Origin: Bacillota bacterium
GTDB taxonomy: Bacteria > Bacillota_A > Clostridia > Tissierellales > Peptoniphilaceae
Length of the DNA: 36,293 nt
Assembly (NCBI GenBank): GCA_023443045.1
Contig: JAEZWK010000012.1
Coordinates: forward strand, 1-36,293
Direction of reading: 5' to 3'
Below, in pieces: positions 13,069-21,350 of this stretch. The translations under genes and the position numbers were made by a program. Within the stretch, counting starts at the first letter, position 1, and the number at the start of each line of letters is the position of its first letter. The notes under the pieces were generated by a model. That model was not told where the DNA came from, did not search any database, and saw only the letters and a list, made by a program, of their open reading frames with translations.

Positions 13069-13655
13069 AAATATTAGTATCTACACATAATAGTCATAAA
13101 CTAAAAGAAATAAAAAATATTTTACAAAATATTAATGCCGAAATATATTCAATAAAAGATATAGAATTACAATTTGATGAACCTGAAGAAACAGGTGAAA
13201 CATTAGAAGAAAATGCATATATAAAAGCTAAAAAATTATATGATATAACAGATGGTTACTGCATAATAGCCGATGATAGTGGGTTATTTGTAGAAGCATT
13301 AAATGGCGAGCCTGGTGTTCATTCAGCCCGATATGCTGGCGAACCAAGTGATGACCACAAAAATAATTTATTATTACTAGAAAGATTAAAAAACAAAGAC
13401 AATAGAAATGCAGAATTTAGATCAGTTATTTGCTTTATTGATGAAAATGGAAAAGAAAATTTTTTTAAAGGTAAAATAGAAGGAGAAATAATATCTACTC
13501 CTAGAGGAACCAATGGATTTGGTTATGATCCGTATTTTTTACCTAAAGGCGAAAATAAAACTTTCGCAGAGATGGATGAATTTGAAAAAAATAAAATATC
13601 TCATAGAAAAAAAGCATTAAAAGAATTAGTAAAATTTTTAGAAACGCAAAAATAA
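13065..13655 (+). CDS. rdgB: XTP/dITP diphosphatase (RdgB/HAM1 family)
   Basis: A housecleaning pyrophosphatase that removes deaminated purine nucleotides (dITP, XTP). The 196-residue protein begins with STHNSHKLKEI and has the conserved DDSGLFVEALNGEPGVHSARYAG metal/substrate block in two adjacent pieces, GFGYDPYF and the C-terminal SHRKKALKEL. ATG 13065 overlaps the amidase stop, so the two are translationally coupled although functionally unrelated. The stop codon lies in the loop of the terminator. Confidence 0.95.
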   Translation: MKILVSTHNSHKLKEIKNILQNINAEIYSIKDIELQFDEPEETGETLEENAYIKAKKLYDITDGYCIIADDSGLFVEALNGEPGVHSARYAGEPSDDHKNNLLLLERLKNKDNRNAEFRSVICFIDENGKENFFKGKIEGEIISTPRGTNGFGYDPYFLPKGENKTFAEMDEFEKNKISHRKKALKELVKFLETQK

Positions 13656-13668
13656 ATTGCGTTTTTTT
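13642..13668 (+). terminator. Terminator after rdgB
   Basis: AAACGCAA (13642-13649) pairs with TTGCGTTT (13657-13664), then T residues. The rdgB stop codon (13653-13655) is within the loop. Confidence 0.9.
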
Positions 13669-13669
13669 G

Positions 13670-13698
13670 TTGATAAAAATAGAATTATAGTGTACTAT
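13670..13698 (+). promoter_or_regulatory. Promoter of the YtrA-type ABC transporter operon
   Basis: TTGATA (13670-13675), a 17-bp spacer and TACTAT (13693-13698). The -10 box is less perfect than the neighbours' and lies inside the palindrome at 13691-13710, as expected for a repressible promoter. Confidence 0.65.
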
Positions 13699-13710
13699 AT
13701 AACTAGTACA
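13691..13710 (+). promoter_or_regulatory. Palindromic operator, likely for the YtrA-like GntR repressor
   Basis: TGTACTA (13691-13697) and TAGTACA (13704-13710) form a perfect 7-bp inverted repeat with a TATAAC spacer. It overlaps the -10 region and predicted start of the operon that encodes a GntR/YtrA protein. YtrA-type repressors usually control their own operon through such sites. Binding here is inferred. Confidence 0.6.
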
Positions 13711-13724
13711 GTAAGGAGGTTATA

Positions 13725-14585
13725 ATGAATATAATTGAAATTAGAAACTTAAGTAAATCATTTGGTGATAAAAAAGTATTAAATGATATCAGTTTCGACG
13801 TAAAAAAAGGAGAAATTTACGGAATAGTTGGTAAGAATGGAGCAGGAAAAAGTACATTATTAAAATGTATTTTAGGGCTAATACCACGCTATGATGGAAA
13901 AATATCAGGAGAGTCAAATGGTAAAGTAGATCTCAAAGATGTAGGTTCCATATTAGAAGAACCAGTATTTTTTGGTAATCTCACAGGATATGAAAACCTA
14001 TTATATTATTCCAGATGTTTTGGAATAAAAGATAAAAAAGAAATAGAAGAATTGCTTAAAGAATTAAAACTCTATGATGCAAAAGATAAAAAATATAAAA
14101 AGTATTCATTAGGAATGAAACAGCGTTTAGCTATAGCACTATCCATGATAGGAAATCCAAGTGTACTAATTTTAGATGAGCCTATAAATGGTATAGACCC
14201 AATCGGTATTATAGAAATTAGAAATATCCTAAGAAAACTATCTAAAGAAAAGGGAAAAACAATAATAATTTCTAGCCACATATTATCAGAAGTTGAGATG
14301 CTATGTGACAGATGTTTAATTTTGGATGGAGGAAAATTTATTGATGAATTATCTGAAATGCAAAATGAGAAGAAAAATAATGTTTATAATATAACTCTTG
14401 ATGAAAATAATAAAGAAAAAATAAAAGAAATTTTTGGAAGCGAAACAAATCTCTTGATAGTTGAACAAGATGATTTAAATAAAACACTTAAGTTATTAGT
14501 AGAAAACAATATAGAAATTTCTGATATTGACAGAAAAAATGAAAGATTAGAAGATTATTATATTCAAAGAATAGGAGAAAAATAA
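13725..14585 (+). CDS. ABC transporter ATP-binding protein (BcrA/YtrB-like)
   Basis: A 286-residue ABC ATPase with Walker A GKNGAGKS (about 37-44), signature YSLGMKQR, Walker B LILDEPINGIDP and a normal switch histidine in SSHILSEV. The C-terminal extension (about 210-286) is typical of drug/bacitracin-type exporter ATPases. AAGGAGGT (13713-13720) gives a strong ribosome site. It is the first gene of a five-gene operon and overlaps the permease start by one base (TAATG), so the two should form one transporter. Substrate is unknown; lipid- or peptide-antibiotic stress is a reasonable guess from YtrA-controlled relatives. Confidence 0.85.
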   Translation: MNIIEIRNLSKSFGDKKVLNDISFDVKKGEIYGIVGKNGAGKSTLLKCILGLIPRYDGKISGESNGKVDLKDVGSILEEPVFFGNLTGYENLLYYSRCFGIKDKKEIEELLKELKLYDAKDKKYKKYSLGMKQRLAIALSMIGNPSVLILDEPINGIDPIGIIEIRNILRKLSKEKGKTIIISSHILSEVEMLCDRCLILDGGKFIDELSEMQNEKKNNVYNITLDENNKEKIKEIFGSETNLLIVEQDDLNKTLKLLVENNIEISDIDRKNERLEDYYIQRIGEK

Positions 14586-15319
14586 TGTTAAATTATATTT
14601 ATGCAGAATTAAATAGAGTAAAAAAATCAAAAAGTATTATTGTCTTTTCTTTGTTAAGCCTTTTTGCGATAGGGTTAACATACTTTATTTACTTGTATAA
14701 TGAAAATCCTAGTGCTGCTGGTTATTTAAATGGCATAGGGAAATTGGTGAAGTCGTTTATAGTATTTATTGCATGTATAATATATTATGGCGTTTTCAAA
14801 AAAAGTAGTGAAACTAAGAATTATATACAAAGGGGTTATTCAAGGGTAAATTTAGTAATTGGAGATATAATTGTAATAATGATATTTGCGATTATTTTCT
14901 CTATCTTATTAAGCTTGATAAGTATCGGAGTATCATATTTATTCCCTCAAGTAGGAGATAGCACTTACATTATTGATTTTGTAAGAACTGTAGTATTTGC
15001 TAATTTTATTTTATTGTTAATGGTAATTTCTTCAGAGATGATATATATCCTAACAGATTCAAGTGGAATAACAGTAGCGTTTACATTTTTAGCGTACTTA
15101 TTGCTATATCAAATCTGCTTTGTGTTTCAACAATCAGATATTGAATTATTAGCAAATATTGCAAAATTTATAGTTAAAGTATCACCTATGAAATTTATGA
15201 ATTCTACACCATTACCACTTATGGAAATGATAAAACTTGATGGATTTTTAAGTATGGTAATTATACATCTTGTATTTCTTGTAGGCTCAATATTCTTTAT
15301 AAAAAGGAAAAATATATGA
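14585..15319 (+). CDS. ABC transporter permease (ABC-2 like)
   Basis: A 244-residue integral membrane protein with about six hydrophobic segments (about 18-37, 54-72, 94-120, 132-155, 161-182 and 220-240). Its last segment is followed by a positive tail (KRKNI). It resembles ABC-2 or BcrB-type permeases by topology, size and position directly after an ATPase gene. No sequence motif names a substrate. The start overlaps the ATPase stop (TAATG) and the 3' end overlaps the repressor gene (ATGA). Confidence 0.7.
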   Translation: MLNYIYAELNRVKKSKSIIVFSLLSLFAIGLTYFIYLYNENPSAAGYLNGIGKLVKSFIVFIACIIYYGVFKKSSETKNYIQRGYSRVNLVIGDIIVIMIFAIIFSILLSLISIGVSYLFPQVGDSTYIIDFVRTVVFANFILLLMVISSEMIYILTDSSGITVAFTFLAYLLLYQICFVFQQSDIELLANIAKFIVKVSPMKFMNSTPLPLMEMIKLDGFLSMVIIHLVFLVGSIFFIKRKNI

Positions 15320-15669
15320 TTGAATATAGAAATGACACTCCTATATATCTTCAGATAAGCGAGGATATATTAAAAAAAGTTGCAAGACAAGAATTAAAAA
15401 CTGGAGATAAGCTAGATAGTATACGTGAGATGGCAATAAAATATAAAGTAAACGCAAATACTATCTCCAAAACGATGGATTATCTTATGAACATGAATTT
15501 AGTAGTCTCTAAAAGAGGTATGGGGATTTATATAGTAGAAGATGAGGAATTGGTCGAAAAAATAAAATTTAATTATATCAAGGAGTTAGTAAATAATTTT
15601 ATAAAAGATATGAAAGAAATGAATTATAGTATTGCAGATATCAAAAAAATATTGGAGGAAATGAGATGA
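15316..15669 (+). CDS. GntR-family transcriptional regulator, YtrA subfamily
   Basis: A 117-residue regulator whose N-terminal winged helix-turn-helix (about 1-75) begins with the GntR/YtrA signature PIYLQISEDI and includes LDSIREMAIKYKVNANTISKTMDYL. Only a short helical dimerisation tail of about 40 residues follows, which defines the YtrA subfamily; there is no ligand-binding FCD or UTRA domain. It sits between two ATPase/permease pairs and overlaps both neighbours by 4 nt, so it is made with the transporters. It most likely represses the operon through the 13691-13710 palindrome. Confidence 0.9.
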   Translation: MIEYRNDTPIYLQISEDILKKVARQELKTGDKLDSIREMAIKYKVNANTISKTMDYLMNMNLVVSKRGMGIYIVEDEELVEKIKFNYIKELVNNFIKDMKEMNYSIADIKKILEEMR

Positions 15670-16361
15670 ATACAGTACTTAAAATTGAAAATGGACAAAA
15701 AAAATTTGGTACAAAAAAAGTACTGGAAAATATAAATTTAGAAATACATGAAGGAGAAATCATAGCGTTATTAGGAGAAAATGGTTGCGGGAAAACAACG
15801 CTCTTAAAAATAATGAGCGGACTATTAAATCTAAACTCCGGAAGCATATTTCTTGAAAACCAAAAATATGATAACAATATAAAAGAAAGAATAAGTTATT
15901 TGCCCGATAATTTTCATTTATATAATTGGATGAGTATAAAAGATGCAAAAAATTATTATAATGACTTTTTTAAAGATTTTAGAAAAGATGTTTTTATGGA
16001 ATATATAGAAAAAATGAATCTAGATCTCAATGAAAAAGTTGATAAACTATCTAAAGGTAATAAAGAAAAATTGACAATAGCTCTTACATTTGCTAGAGAT
16101 TCTAAAGTATATTTGTTGGATGAACCATTTGCTGGTATAGACCCATTTGCAAGAGAAGAAATATTTGAAACTATAATAAACAAAGGTTTTGATAATAAAA
16201 CAATAATAATTAGTACACAAATATTGCACCAGTTATCTAATATCATAGACAGAGTAATATTTATTAAAAATAAGCAAATTATACAGGATATATACACCAA
16301 AGATGTAGAAGAAAATGGTGAAAATTTAGAAAAATTATTTATTCAAAACTATAGGAGGTAA
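15666..16361 (+). CDS. ABC transporter ATP-binding protein, second pair (YtrB-like)
   Basis: A 231-residue ABC ATPase with Walker A GENGCGKT (about 37-44), an unusual signature LSKGNKEKL in place of LSGGQ, and Walker B VYLLDEPFAGIDP. The switch position reads IISTQILHQL, so the usual histidine is Q185. YtrB-type ATPases often have SKG signatures, but loss of the switch histidine may lower hydrolysis or make this subunit depend on a partner (inference). ATG 15666 overlaps the regulator stop by 4 nt, and TTGGAGGA precedes it. Confidence 0.85.
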   Translation: MNTVLKIENGQKKFGTKKVLENINLEIHEGEIIALLGENGCGKTTLLKIMSGLLNLNSGSIFLENQKYDNNIKERISYLPDNFHLYNWMSIKDAKNYYNDFFKDFRKDVFMEYIEKMNLDLNEKVDKLSKGNKEKLTIALTFARDSKVYLLDEPFAGIDPFAREEIFETIINKGFDNKTIIISTQILHQLSNIIDRVIFIKNKQIIQDIYTKDVEENGENLEKLFIQNYRR

Positions 16362-16362
16362 T

Positions 16363-17112
16363 ATGCTTAAATACTTAAAATATGACATAAAAGCAAACAT
16401 TATACAGTATCTGTTTATGGTAATTGTAGGAATTATATTATCGTTTCAATTACAACAAAATATTCTTAACTTAAACACGAAATATTTTGCTTTAATAGTT
16501 TTGGCAGTACCATTTTTAATACTTACGTTTATATTCTACAGCATAAATATATTTTATAGAGATATTTTTACGGACAATAGATATCTTGTGATGATGACAC
16601 CGCAAAAAAAATGGAAATTTATATTATCTAAACTTATATATGTATTTTTATGCATTTTTGTAGCTATAGTGTTAGCTATCATCGTAAACATATTATTGGG
16701 ACCATCTCCAAGAAACGGTTTAGAAGCAATAATAGATAAACCGTCTACATTTATTATAACAATATTAAAGATATCCTATTTCTTTTCAACACTAGTATCT
16801 ATAGTGTACTTTTCAATAATACTAACTAAAATAATGGGGCTCAAAAATTTTGTGGGAATACTGATATCAGGAATCTTATTATTCTTATTTTTTATGATGT
16901 ATTCGGCATTACTAGAAATGGTAGACTTTAGGATTTTCTTTCATTCACCACTATCCAAAAATTATACCGTTGTTGAAATACCTATTAATAACATGAGTAT
17001 AACTTATAGTGAAAATATAATAGAAATGCTTGGAATAATAATTAATACAATTATTAACTCTATAACTGTATTTCTAGGTGGAAATCTACTGGATAAAAAA
17101 TTTAATGGATAA
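16363..17112 (+). CDS. ABC transporter permease, second pair
   Basis: A 249-residue membrane protein with about six hydrophobic segments (about 15-32, 42-65, 86-108, 128-152, 160-180 and 220-240), beginning one base after the ATPase stop, with TAGGAGG as ribosome site. It is predicted to be the membrane partner of the ATPase at 15666-16361. The permease is not recognisably similar to the first permease beyond topology. No terminator is visible between its stop and the opp promoter 14 bp downstream, so some transcription may continue into opp. Confidence 0.65.
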   Translation: MLKYLKYDIKANIIQYLFMVIVGIILSFQLQQNILNLNTKYFALIVLAVPFLILTFIFYSINIFYRDIFTDNRYLVMMTPQKKWKFILSKLIYVFLCIFVAIVLAIIVNILLGPSPRNGLEAIIDKPSTFIITILKISYFFSTLVSIVYFSIILTKIMGLKNFVGILISGILLFLFFMMYSALLEMVDFRIFFHSPLSKNYTVVEIPINNMSITYSENIIEMLGIIINTIINSITVFLGGNLLDKKFNG

Positions 17113-17125
17113 ATAAAAAAAACCC

Positions 17126-17154
17126 TTTACAAATTGGTTACAATATATTATAAT
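17126..17154 (+). promoter_or_regulatory. Promoter of the opp operon
   Basis: TTTACA (17126-17131), a 17-bp spacer and TATAAT (17149-17154). The start is expected near 17161, leaving a leader of about 54 nt. Confidence 0.85.
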
Positions 17155-17162
17155 AATAAAAA

Positions 17163-17191
17163 GGTCGAAAGACCAAACAAAGGGGCAACCC
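17163..17191 (+). promoter_or_regulatory. Tandem GNRA-loop hairpins at the 5' end of the oppA mRNA
   Basis: GGTC-GAAA-GACC (17163-17174) and GGG-GCAA-CCC (17182-17191) are two small hairpins with GNRA tetraloops. The first begins about 2 nt from the predicted transcript end. A 5' stem-loop commonly protects abundant mRNAs from decay; that function is inferred. I do not recognise a known riboswitch. Confidence 0.6.
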
Positions 17192-17214
17192 GCAAACAAT
17201 ATAAGGAGGTAATG

Positions 17215-19200
17215 ATGAATAAAAAACTCATCGCATTGTTAGTTGCTGTATTAATGACAGCTGCGTTCATAGCAGGATGTTCTAAAACAACTGAAGAACC
17301 AGCTCCAGCGACTGAAACAGAAACAACTGAGACAGAAAATAAAGAAACTGAAACAACAACAAGTGACGCTGACGCAGATAAATTTGTGTTCCGTCAATCA
17401 GCTTCTAAAATTCAAACTTTAAACCAACACATCTACAAAACAACTGCTGAGATTGCAGTATTTGAGTGGACATTACCTGGTTTTGTAAGATTTGAATACG
17501 AGCCAAATGGACACACATATAAAATCGTTCCAGAACTTTTATCAGAAATGCCTACCAGAAATGAAGATGGTACAGTATGGACATTAAAAGTTAGAGATGA
17601 TATTGTATGGCATTCAGACAAAGCTCCTTTAACAGCTGAAGAAATTGTTGAATCATGGAAACTTATGTTGGATCCTAAACTTAAAAACTATCGTGGATCT
17701 GACTCATGGTTCGGAGATTTAACAGTAGTTAATGCTAAAAAATATTGGATTGGATATTCAGAAGATAATATCAAATTCCAAGAACAACAAGCTGAAGAAA
17801 AAGCTTTAGAAGAATTAAAAGCTGAAATCGATGCTATGTCAGATGGCGAAGAAAAAGAGAAAAAACAAAAAGAATATGAAACACGTTTAGGAGCATTAAA
17901 CACTAATAGAGTTAACTTATCACAAGATGATATTAACGAAGGTGGAGCTAAATGGGAAGATGTAGGAATTAAATTAGTAGATAAAAATACTATTGAAATT
18001 ACATTAGAATATCCAGTTCCTGAAATCGATTTCTTAATTTCTTTCACAGCTGGACCTAAATCACCAGTTAGAGTTGACTTATACAAAAAATTAATGAATG
18101 ACAAACAAACAGAAACCACATATGGTACATCTGTAGATACATTAGATTTCTGCGGACCATATATTTTAACAGAATGGGTACGTGACCAATACAGAACATA
18201 CGAAAAGAACCCAGACTATGTATTAGCTGACACAGTTAAAATCAATAGAATCGAAGACAGAGTTATTGAAGACGCTAACACAGTATTACAATTATTTGAA
18301 AATGGTGACGTAGATTACGCTGGTATGACAATGGCTGCTTGGGATAAATATTCTGAAGACCCAAGAGTTACAACAGGTATTACAACATCAACATGGTCAT
18401 TATTTATCAATATGACAACTCCAGATGAAAATAAAGCTTTCTTAAGAGACGTAAATTTCCGTAAAGCTTTATTCTGGGCAACAGATAGAGAAACAATCGC
18501 ATATGATATTAACAAAACATCATATCCATCTCCATTTGTTGTATCTAGACAAAAAATTGCTGATACAGAACACGCATTAAAATTCCGTGACACACCACAA
18601 GGTAAGAAAAATGAACCTGAAAATAACGGTTATAATTTAGATAAAGCAAAAGAATTCTTTGATAAAGCTTACGAAAAATTTGGTAAGAAAATGGTATTTG
18701 AAATCATGTACTTTGATAACTCAGATAACATGAAACAAATTTCTGAATTCTTAGAGCAAGAATGGGAAAACGCATTTGGTGCTGACAGAATTGACGTTCA
18801 ATTACGTGCAGTTCCTTGGAATACATCATATGACAATATCGAACAAGGTAAATTTGATTTAGGATTCGGTGCTTGGTCAGGTGGACTATTCAACCCATGG
18901 GGTTCAATGGAAGTTTACACATCAACATATCAATCTAAATTAGATAAATTCTATGACAAAGAATTTGATGAATTATATGAAAGAACAGTTAAAGGTGATT
19001 TAATCTTCAAATTAGAAGAAAGACTTGACGCACTACAAAGAATGGAAGAAATTCTATTAGAAAACCTACCATTCATTCCTATCTGGGAACCAGGTGTAAG
19101 AGGTATGTTCTCTGAAAGAACACATGTAATAGTAGGTAACGAAGCAATTCCAGGTGTTGGATTTGGTCTAATAGAATCTACAGTAGACCCACTACCATAA
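17215..19200 (+). CDS. oppA: Oligopeptide ABC transporter substrate-binding lipoprotein OppA
   Basis: A 661-residue extracytoplasmic peptide-binding protein (SBP_bac_5 family). The signal peptide MNKKLIALLVAVLMTAAFIAGC ends in a lipobox (IAGC), so it should be lipid-anchored at Cys22. A Thr/Glu-rich linker (about 24-52) then precedes the binding fold, with VWTLKVRDDIVWH, PLTAEEIVESW and FRKALFWATDRE motifs. A charged insertion near 195-235 (EEKALEELKAEIDAM...) is rich in helix formers. Start ATG 17215 is 5 nt from AGGAGG; ATG 17212 is adjacent and equally in frame. Codon use favours TTC, AAC, ATC, CGT and GAC more than the neighbours, suggesting very high expression. Confidence 0.93.
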   Translation: MNKKLIALLVAVLMTAAFIAGCSKTTEEPAPATETETTETENKETETTTSDADADKFVFRQSASKIQTLNQHIYKTTAEIAVFEWTLPGFVRFEYEPNGHTYKIVPELLSEMPTRNEDGTVWTLKVRDDIVWHSDKAPLTAEEIVESWKLMLDPKLKNYRGSDSWFGDLTVVNAKKYWIGYSEDNIKFQEQQAEEKALEELKAEIDAMSDGEEKEKKQKEYETRLGALNTNRVNLSQDDINEGGAKWEDVGIKLVDKNTIEITLEYPVPEIDFLISFTAGPKSPVRVDLYKKLMNDKQTETTYGTSVDTLDFCGPYILTEWVRDQYRTYEKNPDYVLADTVKINRIEDRVIEDANTVLQLFENGDVDYAGMTMAAWDKYSEDPRVTTGITTSTWSLFINMTTPDENKAFLRDVNFRKALFWATDRETIAYDINKTSYPSPFVVSRQKIADTEHALKFRDTPQGKKNEPENNGYNLDKAKEFFDKAYEKFGKKMVFEIMYFDNSDNMKQISEFLEQEWENAFGADRIDVQLRAVPWNTSYDNIEQGKFDLGFGAWSGGLFNPWGSMEVYTSTYQSKLDKFYDKEFDELYERTVKGDLIFKLEERLDALQRMEEILLENLPFIPIWEPGVRGMFSERTHVIVGNEAIPGVGFGLIESTVDPLP

Positions 19201-19208
19201 AAATTTAC

Positions 19209-19244
19209 AATCAAATAGAGGGGAGTTATCCCCTCCTTTTGATT
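19209..19244 (+). promoter_or_regulatory. Intercistronic hairpin between oppA and oppB
   Basis: GAGGGGA (19218-19224) pairs with TCCCCTC (19229-19235) around GTTA, extended by AATCAAA (19209-19215) with TTTGATT (19238-19244). No T tract follows, so it looks like a partial terminator or an mRNA 3'-end protector. Such a hairpin would keep oppA mRNA more abundant than the permease genes. CTCCTTT (19233-19239) can also pair with the oppB ribosome site AAAGGAG (19258-19264). Confidence 0.75.
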
Positions 19245-19270
19245 AATTATAAGAAAGAAAGGAGTATGGC

Positions 19271-20218
19271 ATGATTAGATATATTATTCAAAGACTTATA
19301 CTAATGGCTATTACATTATTTTTAATTATATCGATCAGCTTCATGGTTATGCACTCCATGCCCGGTAGTATTTTTAATGACCCTAAACTACCAAAAGATG
19401 TTAAGAAAGCAATGGAGGATAAATACCATTTAAATGATCCGCTTATCGTTCAATATGGATATTTTTTACAAGATTTTCTAAGAGGTGATTTTGGAATCAG
19501 CATTGTTTTACAACCTAAGATTAACGTAAATTCAATGTTAGCTAAGAAGATTCCAGTTTCAATGCAGTTAAATATTTTCTCTTTACTATTTTCATTACCA
19601 ATTGCTATTGTAATCGGTATTTGGGCTGCTATAAAGAAAAACACCTTTACGGATCAGGCGATAAATGTAATAATCATTTTATTTATATCTGTTCCTAGTT
19701 TTATTTTTGCGTCTTTACTTCAATATTTCTTGGCCTTTAAGTTGGGATGGTTCCCGATTGTATCTAGTGTTGAGCAAAAATTGACATTGAACAAATTATG
19801 GTCTTTGATATTACCTATTATGGCATTATCCTTTGGAAGTATTGCAGGTGTTGCAAGATATGTACGTGCAGAGTTATCTGAAGCTTTGAACTCAGAGTAT
19901 ATGTTACTAGCTAAAGCAAAAGGTTTGAGCCATGTTCAAGCTACAGTTAGACACGCACTTAGAAACTCATTTATTCCTTTAGCAAATATTATTATTCCTA
20001 TGTTTATTAATATCATGGGTGGTTCCTTAGTAATCGAAAGAATTTTCTCCATACCTGGAATGGGTAGTGTAATGGTTGATGCTATCAACGCATTGGATTT
20101 TCCTGTTGCTATAGCTGTATTGTTCTGGTTCTCATTACTAAGTTTAATTACAATCTTGATTGTTGACTTAAGCTACGGAATTATCGATCCTAGAATTCGT
20201 TTGGGAGGTAGAAAATAA
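19271..20218 (+). CDS. oppB: Oligopeptide ABC transporter permease OppB
   Basis: A 315-residue permease of the DppB/OppB family. It starts with the family's MIRYIIQRLI, has the first helix at about 9-30, then a conserved extracytoplasmic stretch (HLNDPLIVQYGYFLQDFLRGDFG). Five more helices follow, with the EAA-type loop SEALNSEYMLLAKAKGLSHVQATVRHALRN that docks the ATPase (shown split here: SEALNSEYMLLAKAKG then LSHVQATVRHALRN). AAAGGAG precedes ATG 19271 by 6 nt. It overlaps oppC by one base. Confidence 0.95.
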   Translation: MIRYIIQRLILMAITLFLIISISFMVMHSMPGSIFNDPKLPKDVKKAMEDKYHLNDPLIVQYGYFLQDFLRGDFGISIVLQPKINVNSMLAKKIPVSMQLNIFSLLFSLPIAIVIGIWAAIKKNTFTDQAINVIIILFISVPSFIFASLLQYFLAFKLGWFPIVSSVEQKLTLNKLWSLILPIMALSFGSIAGVARYVRAELSEALNSEYMLLAKAKGLSHVQATVRHALRNSFIPLANIIIPMFINIMGGSLVIERIFSIPGMGSVMVDAINALDFPVAIAVLFWFSLLSLITILIVDLSYGIIDPRIRLGGRK

Positions 20219-21339
20219 TGAATGAAAACAATTTAAATCATATCCCAAAAGAAAAATTTGAGTTTATTCAAATTGATGAAGTTTTACACGATGAAAAAAC
20301 TAAAGGTGAGGCTATAGGATTTTTAAAAGATGCTATGTTACGCTTTAGAAAAAATAAAGCGGCACTTACTTCTTTCATTATTATTGCTATACTAGCATTT
20401 TTCTCCATTTTTGGACCTTCCATGAACTCTTTTAACTTTTATCAACAAAATGTTAAAGCTAAAAACTTTCCACCTAGAGTGGATTGGCTAAAAGGTTTAG
20501 GCATTTTTGATGGTACTAAAGTTAGAGAAGTTAGAAGACCAAGTATTCAAGAAAATTATGGTGATTCATTTGTTGAAGAAATCTCTACTAGAACTATTAA
20601 TGGTGTAGAGATGGTTAAAATTAAATATGATGTTTATAAACACGCTAAATATGAAGGCCCTAATTATTGGTTAGGTGCTGATGCTCTTGGACGTGATATG
20701 TGGACACGTTTATGGAGAGGACTTAGAATCTCATTTATGATTGCTCTTATTGCGCTTGCTGTTAACTTATTGGTTGGAGTAGTATATGGTGCGATTAGTG
20801 GTTATTATGGTGGATGGGTAGATTTACTCATGCAGAGATTTATAGAAATTATTGCAGGTATTCCATATACTGTTATAGTTATTTTATTTGTATTTTATTA
20901 TGGCCCCGGGGTAGTAGCTATTGCTATAGCTATGTGTATGACCGGGTGGACAGGTATGAGTCGTATGATTCGTGCTCAGTTCTTGAAATTTAAAGAAATG
21001 GAATATGTTCTTGCTTCTAGAACTTTAGGAGCTTCTGATAGAATCTTAATATTTAGACATATTCTACCAAATGCTGTCGGAATTATTGTTACCATGAGTG
21101 CTCTAGAAATTCCATCTGCTATTTTTGGAGAAAGTTTCTTGGCATACATTGGTTTAGGTATCCAAGCTCCTGAACCTTCAATTGGTGTACTTCTTTCTGA
21201 TGGACAAAAATTCTTGTTAGATTTACCGCATCTTGCTTTATTCCCATCAATCATTATTTCTATATTGATGATTGCGTTTAACTTAATGGGTAATGGTTTA
21301 CGTGATGCGTTTGACCCAACACTACGTGGTATTGACTAA
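20218..21339 (+). CDS. oppC: Oligopeptide ABC transporter permease OppC
   Basis: A 373-residue permease, longer than the roughly 300 residues of many OppC proteins. The N-terminal cytoplasmic arm (about 1-52) precedes helix 1 (about 53-75). A long extracytoplasmic segment (about 76-155) then leads to the family motif WLGADALGRDMWTRLWRG. The core has five further helices and an EAA loop (KFKEMEYVLASRTLGA, then RHILPN). The extended loop is seen in OppC of several Gram-positive peptide importers and may contact OppA (inference). ATG overlaps the oppB stop as TAATG. It is followed by AAAGGAGGT for oppDF. Confidence 0.93.
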   Translation: MNENNLNHIPKEKFEFIQIDEVLHDEKTKGEAIGFLKDAMLRFRKNKAALTSFIIIAILAFFSIFGPSMNSFNFYQQNVKAKNFPPRVDWLKGLGIFDGTKVREVRRPSIQENYGDSFVEEISTRTINGVEMVKIKYDVYKHAKYEGPNYWLGADALGRDMWTRLWRGLRISFMIALIALAVNLLVGVVYGAISGYYGGWVDLLMQRFIEIIAGIPYTVIVILFVFYYGPGVVAIAIAMCMTGWTGMSRMIRAQFLKFKEMEYVLASRTLGASDRILIFRHILPNAVGIIVTMSALEIPSAIFGESFLAYIGLGIQAPEPSIGVLLSDGQKFLLDLPHLALFPSIIISILMIAFNLMGNGLRDAFDPTLRGID

Positions 21340-21350
21340 AGGAGGTATTT

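Noticed and set aside
17163..17191. Guanidine-II (mini-ykkC) riboswitch
   Set aside because: Two small tandem hairpins are present, but the required ACGR loops are not; the loops are GAAA and GCAA.
17134..17214. Longer OppA starting upstream
   Set aside because: The extra residues would be encoded by the promoter and leader and would hide the lipoprotein signal peptide.
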